Of a DNA stretch of 64,000 nucleotides, positions 17,584 through 26,270 are shown piece after piece. This stretch comes from Pikeienuella piscinae (GTDB lineage: Bacteria; Pseudomonadota; Alphaproteobacteria; Rhodobacterales; Rhodobacteraceae), in contig NZ_CP049056.1 in assembly GCF_011044155.1 (NCBI RefSeq), positions 1,550,001 to 1,614,000 of the forward strand, written 5' to 3'. The number at the start of each line of letters is the position of its first letter. The first letter of the stretch is position 1. Made by a program: the position numbers and the translations under genes. The notes beneath the pieces are model-generated. The model was not told the DNA's origin. It saw only the letters and a list, made by a program, of their open reading frames with translations, and did not search any database.

Positions 17584-18708
17584 TCAGCGCCGGATCTTCG
17601 CGATCACCGCAGAGAGCGGCGCGACCTCGACGGAAACGCCGCCCTTCACGCTCAGCCAGCGGCGAACGCCGGCGATCACCGCCGGGCTCGCCTCCCCCAC
17701 GGCGACAAAGGCGCCCGTGCGGCGCGCGTCGAACGCCGCGCGCTCCAGCGCCTGATAGACCATGTCGCTGTTCGCGACCTCGTCGATCCGCCGCCCTTCA
17801 GACGCCGCCGGCAACCCTCTGGAATGCGCCATCCGATACGGCGCCGCGCCGCCCGCGGCGGTGAGATCGACCAGCGCCGCATTCTCGGCCGCGACCGCGT
17901 CGAGCAACACGCCGACATCCAACCCGGAACCGACGTCGAGAAGCGCGACGCCGATCACCGGACCCGCATCATCAAGTGGCGCGGCGGCCGTCGCTTCAGT
18001 TCGACCCGCGAGCGCCTCGTAGCCCGCAGAATGCAGTTCCTGCGCCAGCGCCGCGGGATCGGCGGCGTCGGGCGCGATGCTGATCGCCACCGGCCCGTCC
18101 AGCAACATGACATCACCGGCCGCGTCCGCGCCGCCGACGCCGGTCAGCAGAATCGCCAGCAGAGGCTGCGAGTCATCGCCGTCGAAAGGCGCGGCGTAGA
18201 CCTCGTAGCGCGGTCCTTCCGGCGCCGGCGCCGCAACCAGAGGCGCGGTCTCGGCCAGTTCCGGGGTCATCGAAAGCGGGTCGGCGGCGGGCTTCTGGTA
18301 CCCTGGCGTCCCCACGACGGTCGCCTCTTCGTCGGCCGGCGCGGCGGCGCCCTCTTCGGCCGGGGCCGCCAGTTCCGTCACCTCAGCAGATTCGGGCGCG
18401 TTGTCGGACGGCTCGGGCATGATTGTCGGCGCGGTGGCGTTTGTCACCTCCGGCGCGGGCGCGGTGTCTGGTTCAGCTGGCGGTGAAGCCGCGGGCGCCG
18501 GCGCGGCGGCGACCTGCGCAGACTCCAATTCTGGCGCAGGCGCGATTTCGGTCTTCGCCTCGGGGGCCGGCGCGACCGCCGCCGCCGGTTCGGGCGAGTC
18601 GCTGCGCGGCGCCATGATCGAGAGCGCAGCCACGAGCCCGACGGAAAAGATCAAACCGACCAGAGCGCCGAGCCAAAACGCCCCGCGGCCCGAGATTCGA
18701 CGCGCCAT
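17584..18708 (-). CDS. Divergent polysaccharide deacetylase family protein (YibQ-like), apparently degenerate
   Basis: The 374-residue protein has an N-terminal membrane anchor (about 8–32) and then a long Pro/Ala/Glu-rich linker (about 35–170) typical of periplasm-spanning spacers. The C-terminal domain (about 185–374) ends GVSVEVAPLSAVI, as in YibQ/DUF610 proteins. Where active-type homologues have an I-D-D-x-G motif, this one has LLAILLTGVGGADAA, so the usual aspartates are missing. Catalysis is doubtful. The ATG at 18708 has AAGGAGA eight bases upstream; an in-frame start at 18795 would lack a ribosome site. It is convergent with the phytanoyl-CoA dioxygenase gene, 13 bases apart. Confidence 0.7.
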   Translation of the reverse strand: MARRISGRGAFWLGALVGLIFSVGLVAALSIMAPRSDSPEPAAAVAPAPEAKTEIAPAPELESAQVAAAPAPAASPPAEPDTAPAPEVTNATAPTIMPEPSDNAPESAEVTELAAPAEEGAAAPADEEATVVGTPGYQKPAADPLSMTPELAETAPLVAAPAPEGPRYEVYAAPFDGDDSQPLLAILLTGVGGADAAGDVMLLDGPVAISIAPDAADPAALAQELHSAGYEALAGRTEATAAAPLDDAGPVIGVALLDVGSGLDVGVLLDAVAAENAALVDLTAAGGAAPYRMAHSRGLPAASEGRRIDEVANSDMVYQALERAAFDARRTGAFVAVGEASPAVIAGVRRWLSVKGGVSVEVAPLSAVIAKIRR

Positions 18709-18856
18709 GCCTGTCTCCTTCAGCCTGATCGCCCGCCTGTCCGCAGAATCGCAGCCGCGCTGCTTCGCTTGACCTGCGGGCGACCTCCGGCGCATCTATA
18801 GGCGCGAAGGACACCTTGGGGCAAATCGCCCCTCACGCGCGATTTCGGACCATGGC

Positions 18857-19447
18857 ATGATCCTCCTGATCGATAATTACGACAGTTTCACATACAATCT
18901 CGTCCACTATCTTGGCGAGATCGGGGCGGAAATCCAGGTGCGCCGAAACGATGCGCTGAGCGCGGCGGAAGCGTTCGGGATGAACCCGGAAGCCATCGTC
19001 ATCTCACCCGGCCCGGGGGTCCCGGATCAGGCGGGAATCTGCCTCGAACTGGTGAAGAAGGCGCCCGGCGATCTGCCGATCCTCGGCGTCTGCCTCGGCC
19101 ATCAGACCATCGGCCAGGGCTTTGGCGGCAGGGTGGTGCGCGCGGGTGCCATCATGCACGGCAAGCTCAGCCCGATCCGCCATCAGGGCGCCGGGGTTTT
19201 TGAGGGCGCGCCCGACCCGATGGAGGCGACGCGCTATCACAGCCTGATCGTCGAGCGTGAAAGCCTGCCCGATTGTCTGGCGGTCACAGCAGAGACCGAA
19301 GACGGGACGATCATGGGACTCGCGCACAAGTCGCGGCCAATCTACGGCGTGCAGTTCCACCCCGAGAGCATCCGCACCGGCGAAGGGAAGCGTCTGCTCG
19401 CGAATTTCCTCCACCTCGCCGGGGTCCGGTTGGCGGCGGCGGCCTGA
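18857..19447 (+). CDS. trpG: Anthranilate synthase component II, glutamine amidotransferase
   Basis: TrpG supplies ammonia from glutamine to anthranilate synthase in tryptophan biosynthesis. The 196-residue product has [17 protein letters not shown] at the N-terminus, ISPGPGVPD for the oxyanion region, catalytic Cys79 in GVCLGHQ, and the His/Glu pair in GVQFHPESI near residue 170. The ribosome site is weak (GGAC). Its TGA overlaps the trpD ATG (TGATG), implying coupled translation. The partner trpE is not in this window; trpD follows directly. Confidence 0.95.
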   Translation: MILLIDNYDSFTYNLVHYLGEIGAEIQVRRNDALSAAEAFGMNPEAIVISPGPGVPDQAGICLELVKKAPGDLPILGVCLGHQTIGQGFGGRVVRAGAIMHGKLSPIRHQGAGVFEGAPDPMEATRYHSLIVERESLPDCLAVTAETEDGTIMGLAHKSRPIYGVQFHPESIRTGEGKRLLANFLHLAGVRLAAAA

Positions 19448-20463
19448 TGTCGGACGCGTTGAAGCCGCTGATCTCGAAGGCCGCCGACGGACCGCTGAGC
19501 CGGACCGAGGCCGAAACCGCCTTTCACGCGATCATGTCCGGCGACGCCACCCCGGCGCAGATCGGCGGGTTCCTGATGGCGCTGCGCACCCGCGGCGAAA
19601 CGGTGGAGGAATATGCCGCCGCCGCCGCGGTGATGCGCGCCAAGGCGACGAAAGTGTCGGGCGGCGCGGATGCGATCGACATCGTCGGCACCGGAGGCGA
19701 CGGCAAGGGCACGCTGAACATATCCACCGCCGCCGCCATCGTGGTCGCCGGGGCCGGTGTGAAGGTGGCGAAACATGGCAACCGCAATCTTTCCTCGCGT
19801 TCCGGCTCGTCCGACGCGCTGACCGAGATGGGCGTCAACGTGATGGTCGAGGCGCCGGTGGCGACGCGGGCGCTGAAGGAGGCAGGACTCTGTTTCATGA
19901 TGGCGCCGATGCATCATCCGGCGATGCGATTCGTCGGTCCCGCGCGGACCGAGCTTGGCGCGCGGACGATCTTCAACATTCTCGGGCCGCTGACCAATCC
20001 TGCGGGCGTGAAGCGCCAGCTGACCGGCGCATTTTCGCCGGCGCTGATCCGGCCCATGGCGGAAGTTCTGGCCGCGCTCGGCTCGACCCGCGCTTGGCTC
20101 GTGCATGGCGGCGACGGAACGGATGAACTTTCGATCTCGTTTCCCTCGCGCGTCGCCATGTTGGACGCGGGCGAAATCGAGGAGACCGAGATCGCGCCGG
20201 AAGACGCCGGACTGAGACGCCATGCGTTCGAAGCGATCATTGGCGGCGGCGCGAAGGAGAACGCGCTGGCCATGCGCCGACTGCTCGCCGGCGAAAAATG
20301 CGCCTACCGCGACGCGGTTCTGCTCAACGCCGGCGCGGCGCTGGTGGTGGCGGAGCGCGCGCGCGATCTCAGGGAAGGCGCCGAGATGGCCGCCGAGAGT
20401 ATCGACACCGGCGCGGCCAAGGCGAAAATCGAGGCGCTGGCGCAGATCACCAGCGCCGCTTGA
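19447..20463 (+). CDS. trpD: Anthranilate phosphoribosyltransferase
   Basis: TrpD transfers phosphoribose from PRPP to anthranilate. The 338-residue product has the PRPP-binding [11 protein letters not shown] at residues 81–91, KHGNRN with [11 protein letters not shown], and [23 protein letters not shown] near 165–187, all diagnostic. The ATG overlaps the trpG stop; a longer in-frame start would run through trpG. In many relatives trpC follows directly. Here the next gene (DUF2237) is on the opposite strand, so the tryptophan genes are split. Confidence 0.96.
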   Translation: MSDALKPLISKAADGPLSRTEAETAFHAIMSGDATPAQIGGFLMALRTRGETVEEYAAAAAVMRAKATKVSGGADAIDIVGTGGDGKGTLNISTAAAIVVAGAGVKVAKHGNRNLSSRSGSSDALTEMGVNVMVEAPVATRALKEAGLCFMMAPMHHPAMRFVGPARTELGARTIFNILGPLTNPAGVKRQLTGAFSPALIRPMAEVLAALGSTRAWLVHGGDGTDELSISFPSRVAMLDAGEIEETEIAPEDAGLRRHAFEAIIGGGAKENALAMRRLLAGEKCAYRDAVLLNAGAALVVAERARDLREGAEMAAESIDTGAAKAKIEALAQITSAA

Positions 20464-20475
20464 CTCATCGCTTTT

Positions 20476-20862
20476 TCAGGAAAGATCGGCGGAATGGGCG
20501 CGCAGATCGTCAAGGTTCACCACTTCCAGCGCCCGGACATGGGTCGAGGAAAGTCGCACTTTCGGCGCGCATCCCGCCGCCAGCGCCTGCTCCCAGCGCG
20601 CCGCGCAGAGGCACCATTGCGCCCCCGGCTTCAGCCCCGAAAAGCCGAATTCCGGTCGTGGCGTGGAGAGATCGTTGCCGACGCGCTTCGAGAAGTCGAG
20701 GAACTCGGCCGTCAACACGACGCAGATCGTGTGCGAGCCCCGGTCCGCCGCACTGGTGTCGCAACAGCCGTTGCGGAAGAATCCGGTGATCGGATCCAGC
20801 GAGCAGGGTTTGAGCGCGTCGCCCAGGACGTTGACCGACCGGTCGATGGAAGGCGTCGCCAT
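20476..20862 (-). CDS. DUF2237 family protein
   Basis: The 128-residue product is a typical DUF2237 protein. Its core includes NVLGDALKPCS, DPITGFFRNGCCDTS, DRGSHTICVVLTAEFL, GNDLSTPRPEFGFSGLKPG and WCLCAARWEQAL. It has six or more conserved cysteines, which suggests metal or redox chemistry, but no function is established. There is no signal peptide. It is convergent with trpD (12 bases) and divergent from the SYLF-domain gene. Confidence 0.93.
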   Translation of the reverse strand: MATPSIDRSVNVLGDALKPCSLDPITGFFRNGCCDTSAADRGSHTICVVLTAEFLDFSKRVGNDLSTPRPEFGFSGLKPGAQWCLCAARWEQALAAGCAPKVRLSSTHVRALEVVNLDDLRAHSADLS

Positions 20863-20934
20863 TTCATTCCTCGTTGGAAACTGATCTCTGCGCTAGAGTA
20901 ACCTATGTTCGGTCGCATGATAAGGAACAGGCCC

Positions 20935-21480
20935 ATGATCCGACTGACCCGCCGCGCCATGATCGCCGGCCTCGCCGCGTTCGCCGTCGCCCCTTCCGCG
21001 TCGGCGGAAACGGCGGCCGAGATCGACTCGAATGTCGATTTCGCGCTCGAAAAGCTCTTCGCCACCGTCCAGGGCTCCAGAGAGTTGGCGGCGCGCGCCC
21101 GCGGCGTTCTGGTCATGCCCGACGTGATCAAGGGCGGGCTGATCATCGGCGGCTCCTACGGCGAGGGCGCGCTCAGGATCAACGGTCAGACGACCGGCTA
21201 TTACAGCGTCGCAGCCGCTTCGATCGGTTATCAGATCGGGGTGCAGAAAACCTCGCACGCGCTCTTCTTCATGACCGAAGCGGCGCTGGAAGGTTTCCGG
21301 CGCGCGAGCGGCTGGGAGTTGGGCGCGGATGCGGAGTTCACCGTGCCCGGCGACGGCATTTCGCTAGGCATCGATTCGACCACAGCGAAGAGCCCGATCA
21401 TCGCCTTCGTCTTTGCACAGGATGGACTGTTGGCGGGCGCCAGCCTTGAGGGCGCGAAATACACCCGTATCAAGCGCTGA
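20935..21480 (+). CDS. SYLF (Ysc84/DUF500) lipid-binding domain protein, exported
   Basis: The 181-residue product begins with a signal sequence containing twin arginines (RLTRRAMIAGLAAFAV) and an AxA-type cleavage site before ETAAEID. The rest is a SYLF domain: ARGVLVMPDVIKGGLIIGGSYGEGAL, YYSVAAASIGYQIGVQ, and a C-terminal GASLEGAKYTRIKR. Family members bind phosphoinositides or other lipids in eukaryotes; the bacterial role is unclear. I chose the ATG at 20935, preceded by AAGGAACAGG; two upstream ATGs (20905, 20917) are possible. Confidence 0.87.
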   Translation: MIRLTRRAMIAGLAAFAVAPSASAETAAEIDSNVDFALEKLFATVQGSRELAARARGVLVMPDVIKGGLIIGGSYGEGALRINGQTTGYYSVAAASIGYQIGVQKTSHALFFMTEAALEGFRRASGWELGADAEFTVPGDGISLGIDSTTAKSPIIAFVFAQDGLLAGASLEGAKYTRIKR

Positions 21481-21625
21481 AACCCGGCCGGGCGGATCGC
21501 GGATCATCACGAAAGGTTCAACCCCGATGCGCAATTCGGGGGCGGGCTATCCGGCCGAGCACGTTAGAATGCCGCGGTGAAACGCGGGGCGTCCGGGCTT
21601 CGCCACCGAAGCCGGAGCGGCGTTC

Positions 21626-22102
21626 ATGAATCTCGACCGATCGATCACCTCGCCGACGGCGCAGCGTCTCAGTCTCCTTCTGCTGCGAGCGACGACGGGG
21701 TTCCTGCTGGTCTGGTCCGGCCTCAACAAGCTTGTAACCGCCAGCACGCCCTTCGCCGTACACCGGCATTTAGAGGTCGACGCGACGACAGGCGCAGTCC
21801 TCGGCGTCGCCACCGGGGGCGCGCAGCTCGTCATCGGCGCGCTTTGCGTGATCGGTCTTTGGCGGCGGGCGGCTCTGCCGCTTCAGGCGTTGATCAACGG
21901 GTTCACCGCTGCGAGCGTCTGGTGGGCGATCATCGACCCCTGGCGCTGGTACATCACCGGGGTCGATCGGATCGTCTTCAATTCGGCGGTGTTCTACCCG
22001 ACCAGCATCACCTTCGCGGCCTGCGTCCTGCTCATCGTCTTCCGTCGCCAGGACACGTTGGCTGTGGATCGCTTGCTAAGCGTGGAGCGGGCGCCCGCCT
22101 GA
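21626..22102 (+). CDS. DoxX-like membrane protein
   Basis: The 158-residue product has four hydrophobic segments (about 14–32, 53–80, 84–100, 118–140) and the DoxX-type opening LLLLRATTGFLLVWSGLNKL. DoxX proteins are small inner-membrane proteins of uncertain function, in some cases tied to redox or sulfur metabolism. GGAG lies about eight bases before the ATG. It follows the SYLF gene by 145 bases on the same strand; no operon is evident. The family call is moderate. Confidence 0.65.
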   Translation: MNLDRSITSPTAQRLSLLLLRATTGFLLVWSGLNKLVTASTPFAVHRHLEVDATTGAVLGVATGGAQLVIGALCVIGLWRRAALPLQALINGFTAASVWWAIIDPWRWYITGVDRIVFNSAVFYPTSITFAACVLLIVFRRQDTLAVDRLLSVERAPA

Positions 22103-22148
22103 CCGCCGCCGCGGGGCGCGACGCCCCGCAACCCGAAACCGAGTTCCG

Positions 22149-23015
22149 TCAGCGCGTCAGGCGGCGCAGCAGGCTTGACGTGTCCCAGCGGCCGCCGCCC
22201 ATGTCCTGCACTTCACCGTAGAACTGATCGACAAGAGCGGTCACCGGCAGGCGCGCGCCATTCGATTTGGCTTCATCGAGGCAGATTCCGAGATCCTTGC
22301 GCATCCAGTCAACGGCGAAACCGAATTCGAACTTGTCCTCGCTCATGGTGACGGCGCGGTTCTCCATCTGCCAGGACCCGGCCGCGCCTTTGGAGATTAC
22401 GTCGATGACGTCGGGAACCGAAAGCCCGGCGCGGGCGGCGAAATTCACCGCCTCGGACAGCCCTTGAAGCAGCCCGGCGATCGCGATCTGGTTGACCATC
22501 TTGGTGATCTGCCCGGAGCCTGAGGGACCGAGCAGTCGGCGCGAGCGGGCGTAAGCGTCCATCACCGGCGCGACGCGGTCGAATTCCGCAGCGTCACCGC
22601 CGCACATGATGGTCAGAACTCCGTTCTCCGCCCCGGCCTGACCACCAGAGACCGGCGCGTCGACGAAGCCGAAGCCGGCCTTCTTCGCCGCCGCGTCAAG
22701 TTCGCGCGCGACGTTCGCCGAGGCGGTGGTGTGATCCGTGAAGATCGAGCCCTTCGCCATTGTCGAGAATGCGCCCTCCGGCCCAGTTGTGACGGCGCGG
22801 ACGTCGTCGTCATTGCCTACGCAGGCGAAAACGAACTCCGCGCCTTCGGCCGCCGCCGCCGGCGTCGGCGCGGCGCGCCCGCCGTGATCCTTCAGCCAAG
22901 CTTCGGCCTTGGCCGCGTTCCGGTTGTAGACGACCACGTCATGCCCGGCCTTCGCCAAATGGCCCGCCATTGGAAAACCCATTACGCCGAGACCGATGAA
23001 TGCCGTTTTGGCCAT
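22149..23015 (-). CDS. 3-hydroxyisobutyrate dehydrogenase family oxidoreductase (GarR/HIBADH-like)
   Basis: The 288-residue product has the dinucleotide-binding FIGLGVMGFPMAGHLAKAGH (about 5–24), the substrate motif DAPVSGGQAGAENGVLTIMCGG (about 120–141) and the catalytic Lys in GQITKMVNQI (about 170). DLGICLDEAKS near the end is typical of tartronate semialdehyde reductase and gamma-hydroxybutyrate-type members. The ATG at 23015 has GGAGAG upstream and begins MAKTAFIG. Substrate assignment within the family is uncertain. The gene is divergent from the penicillin acylase gene, with about 100 bases between. Confidence 0.92.
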   Translation of the reverse strand: MAKTAFIGLGVMGFPMAGHLAKAGHDVVVYNRNAAKAEAWLKDHGGRAAPTPAAAAEGAEFVFACVGNDDDVRAVTTGPEGAFSTMAKGSIFTDHTTASANVARELDAAAKKAGFGFVDAPVSGGQAGAENGVLTIMCGGDAAEFDRVAPVMDAYARSRRLLGPSGSGQITKMVNQIAIAGLLQGLSEAVNFAARAGLSVPDVIDVISKGAAGSWQMENRAVTMSEDKFEFGFAVDWMRKDLGICLDEAKSNGARLPVTALVDQFYGEVQDMGGGRWDTSSLLRRLTR

Positions 23016-23116
23016 GTTTTCTCTCCGCTCGATCACAGTTAGACTGGCGCGCACAGTCGCCATCCGGCGCGCGTCGGTCAAGGGCGGCGGCGTCGGACAA
23101 GCCGGAGAGCGCGTGA

Positions 23117-25606
23117 ATGCGAACCCTGTTCAGAGTACTGCTCTGGCTCACCGGCGGACTGCTTGCTCTGGCGCTCATCGCCGCCGGGCTCGGCTATTAC
23201 CTCATTTCGCGATCCAAGCCCGATTACGACTCGGTCCAGACGCTCGCCGGGCTCAATGGCGAGGTGGAGATCGTGCGCGACGCGAACGCCGTCCCGCACA
23301 TCTATGCGCAGACGGACGCGGACGCATATTTCGCGCTCGGCGTCGTTCACGCGCAGGAGCGGCTCTGGCAGATGGAGCTCTCGCGGCGCGGCGCGCAGGG
23401 GCGCCTCTCGGAACTGTTCGGCCCCGCCGCTCTTTCGCTCGACCGTCGGCTTCGCGCGCTCGACCTGCATGCGCTCGCGCGCGCGTCGCTTCGCTACCAG
23501 TCCGCTGAAACGATCGAGGCGCTCGACGCCTATTCCGCCGGCGTCAACGCCTGGATCGGCGTCGTGAACGAGTCCGCGCTCGGCCGCGGCGCGCCAGAAT
23601 TCTTCCTGTTCAACGAGGGACTGGCGCCCTGGACGCCCGCCGACAGCATCGCGATCCTCAAGGTGATGGCGCTGCGGCTGACCAACGCCGCCACCATGGA
23701 GACCAAGCGCGCCAAGCTGCTGCGGCGCTTGACGCCGGAACAACTCGAAGATCTCTTCCCGGTCTATCCCGATCCCGGCATTCTTTCCCTGCCGACTTTC
23801 GCGAAAGGCCATCCGGAGCCAGGAGCGCCAACCGTCACCCGCCGCGCTTCACGCGACGAGGACGACGCGCTCGGCGAACTGGAGGAGCTCTTCTTTCCAC
23901 CCGCGCGCCGGGCCGGCGCTTCGAATGTCTGGGCGGTCGACGGCGACCGCACCGCCACCGGCGCATCGCTTCTGGCGAACGATCCGCATCTCTGGCTTTC
24001 CGCGCCGAGCGTCTGGATGCTTGTCCATGTGGAGTTTCCCGGCGAGGGCGTGATCGGCGGCTCGCTCGCGGGCGTTCCGGCGGTGCTCGTCGGGCGCAAC
24101 CGTTCGCTCGCATGGGGGCTCACGACCGCGGGCATCGACGATCAGGACGTCTATATCGAGAAGCTCAATCCCGAAAATCCCGACGAATACCTGACGCCCG
24201 AGGGCTGGGCCCGCATGACCTCGCGCACCGAGACGATACGTGTGAAGGGCGCCGACGATGTGGCGACGACGCTGCGCTGGACGCGGCACGGCCCGGTCCC
24301 GCCCCCGGATCTTTACGATCTCGGGGCGGTGACGCCCGAGGGCCATGTCGCGGCGCTGGCCTGGACGGCGCTGAGCGCCGAGGATCGCTCGCTCGAGGCG
24401 GCGTTGAACCTGATGCGTGCGACGACGATCGAAGCGGCGGTGAAAGCCGGCGAGAAAGTCCTCGCCCCCGGGCAAAATGTCGCTGTCGCGGAGAAATCCG
24501 GCGTCGGCGTCTTCGTCACCGGCCGCCCCCCGAATCGGCGCATCGGCAGCCGCAGCCACGGCCGGCTTCCGTCGCTCGGCTGGATCGCCGAGAACGACTG
24601 GGACGGGCTTGCCGATCCCTCCGCCACGCCGCGTTCGATCCGACCAGCTTCGGGCGTGGTCGCCAACGCCAACAACCGCACAACCAACGCCCCCTTTCCC
24701 GATCACCTCTCCTTCGACTGGGAGGCGCCCTATCGCATCCGTCGAATTGAGCAGAAGCTGAACGCGCGCCAATTCCACACTGCGGAAAGTTTCGTCGAGT
24801 TACAGAACGACACGGTTTCCGAAATGGCGCGCGCAGTGCTGCCGCTGATCGCCTCCGATCTCTGGTGGACGCGAGACGAAGGCGTCGGCGACGCGCGCGG
24901 CGACCGGCGCGACGCAGCGCTGAAAATGCTCGGCGCATGGAACGGCGAGATGAGCGAACATGCGGCTGAGCCGCTGATCTTCGCGGCTTGGATGCGCGCG
25001 CTGACGCGGCGCATCGCCGGAGACGAACTGGGAGAGGACCTGTCGGAAATAGAAGGAGCGCGCCCCCTCTTCATCGAGCGGGTCTTTTACGATGTCGACG
25101 GCGCCGGACGCTGGTGCGATGTCGACAAGACCGCGCGCGTGGAGACCTGCGCGGAAATTTCCAAGCTCGCACTGGACGATGCGCTCGACGAGCTCGTCGC
25201 CGCGCATGGCGCGGACATGTCGACCTGGCGCTGGGGCGAGGTTCACCGCGCGCGCCATCTGGCGACGCCGCTCGGCCTGCGCTGGCCATTCGATCTATTC
25301 GTGAATATCGAACATGAGACGTCCGGCGGCGATTATACCGTACAGCGCGCGCAGACGCGTGGGCGCGGGCCTGAGCCCTATCTCAACGTCCATGCGGCGG
25401 GCTATCGCGCGGTCTACGATTTCGCCGATCTCGACCGGTCAGTCTACATCATTTCGACCGGAGAATCCGGCCATCTCCTCTCGCGGCATTACGACGATCT
25501 GGCGGAACTCTGGCGGGCCGGCGAATATATCCCGATGTCGATGGCCGATAGCGACATCCGCGCCGGCGCGCTCGGGGTGATGAGGCTCCTCCCCGCCGAG
25601 GAGTAG
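23117..25606 (+). CDS. Penicillin acylase family protein (Ntn hydrolase)
   Basis: The 829-residue product has an N-terminal hydrophobic export or anchor segment (about 5–30), then an alpha-chain region (IVRDANAVPHIYAQTDADAYFALGVVHAQERLWQME). A predicted autoprocessing point is at GASNVWAVDG, making Ser269 the N-terminal nucleophile of the beta chain. Later family landmarks are GRNRSLAWGLT and NANNRTTN. It should mature in the periplasm. Family substrates include penicillins and acyl-homoserine lactones; which applies here is not readable. GGAGAG precedes the ATG. Confidence 0.93.
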   Translation: MRTLFRVLLWLTGGLLALALIAAGLGYYLISRSKPDYDSVQTLAGLNGEVEIVRDANAVPHIYAQTDADAYFALGVVHAQERLWQMELSRRGAQGRLSELFGPAALSLDRRLRALDLHALARASLRYQSAETIEALDAYSAGVNAWIGVVNESALGRGAPEFFLFNEGLAPWTPADSIAILKVMALRLTNAATMETKRAKLLRRLTPEQLEDLFPVYPDPGILSLPTFAKGHPEPGAPTVTRRASRDEDDALGELEELFFPPARRAGASNVWAVDGDRTATGASLLANDPHLWLSAPSVWMLVHVEFPGEGVIGGSLAGVPAVLVGRNRSLAWGLTTAGIDDQDVYIEKLNPENPDEYLTPEGWARMTSRTETIRVKGADDVATTLRWTRHGPVPPPDLYDLGAVTPEGHVAALAWTALSAEDRSLEAALNLMRATTIEAAVKAGEKVLAPGQNVAVAEKSGVGVFVTGRPPNRRIGSRSHGRLPSLGWIAENDWDGLADPSATPRSIRPASGVVANANNRTTNAPFPDHLSFDWEAPYRIRRIEQKLNARQFHTAESFVELQNDTVSEMARAVLPLIASDLWWTRDEGVGDARGDRRDAALKMLGAWNGEMSEHAAEPLIFAAWMRALTRRIAGDELGEDLSEIEGARPLFIERVFYDVDGAGRWCDVDKTARVETCAEISKLALDDALDELVAAHGADMSTWRWGEVHRARHLATPLGLRWPFDLFVNIEHETSGGDYTVQRAQTRGRGPEPYLNVHAAGYRAVYDFADLDRSVYIISTGESGHLLSRHYDDLAELWRAGEYIPMSMADSDIRAGALGVMRLLPAEE

Positions 25607-25649
25607 CTCTCGGCGCGGCGCGGGGAGCCGGAATCGTGAGCCGGCCCCT

Positions 25650-26141
25650 TCAGCGCTCGGCGGCGGCGGCGCGGCGATAGCGGCGATGCAGCGTGCGGAT
25701 CTCATCCGCCAGTTCGGGAACCGGGCCTTCGACCGCGATATCGCGCACGACTTCCTGAATGGACAGGTTGCGCACTGGCGAGGGCGGAACCCCTAGTTCC
25801 TCCAGCCAGGCGTGCAACTGTTTCGAGGACGTCGCGTAAACGATCCGCCCCAGCCCCACCCAGCCATGCGCGGCGGCGCACATCGGACAATGCTCGCCCG
25901 ATGTGAAGACCGTGGCCGCCGTCCGTTCCTCGAGCGTCAAGTTCGCGGCGGCCCAACGCGCCAGTTCGAACTCGGGATGACGGGTGTGATCGCCGCCGGC
26001 GACGCGATTGCGATCCTCGGCGAGTATCCTTCCATCCGCGGCGACGAGGACGGATCCGAAGGGCTGATCGCCATGCTCCAGCGCTTCGGCGGCGAGTTCT
26101 ACGCAGCGGCGCAGATACCGCAATTCGGATTTAGCCAGCAT
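25650..26141 (-). CDS. Nucleoside deaminase (cytidine/deoxycytidylate deaminase superfamily)
   Basis: The 163-residue product has the zinc-deaminase motifs: HPE with His55 and Glu57 (in place of the common HAE), and EHCPMC with Cys85 and Cys88. The N-terminal DQPFGSVLVAADGRI matches guanine-deaminase/nucleoside-deaminase proteins rather than TadA tRNA deaminase. The ribosome site AAGGAGG is excellent. It lies 129 bases downstream of sufS on the same strand; CCGACG/CGTCGG (26161–26183) could form a hairpin between them. The substrate is not determined. Confidence 0.88.
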   Translation of the reverse strand: MLAKSELRYLRRCVELAAEALEHGDQPFGSVLVAADGRILAEDRNRVAGGDHTRHPEFELARWAAANLTLEERTAATVFTSGEHCPMCAAAHGWVGLGRIVYATSSKQLHAWLEELGVPPSPVRNLSIQEVVRDIAVEGPVPELADEIRTLHRRYRRAAAAER

Positions 26142-26270
26142 GCGGCCTCCTTGAATTCATCCGACGGCGCGTATCGGCGTCGGACGCTTCCCTCTCATCA
26201 TGGCGCGCGCGCTCAGCAAGGCCACCCCACGGACCGCCGACAAGGGCGTCCGGAATGCGCGCACCCGGTC

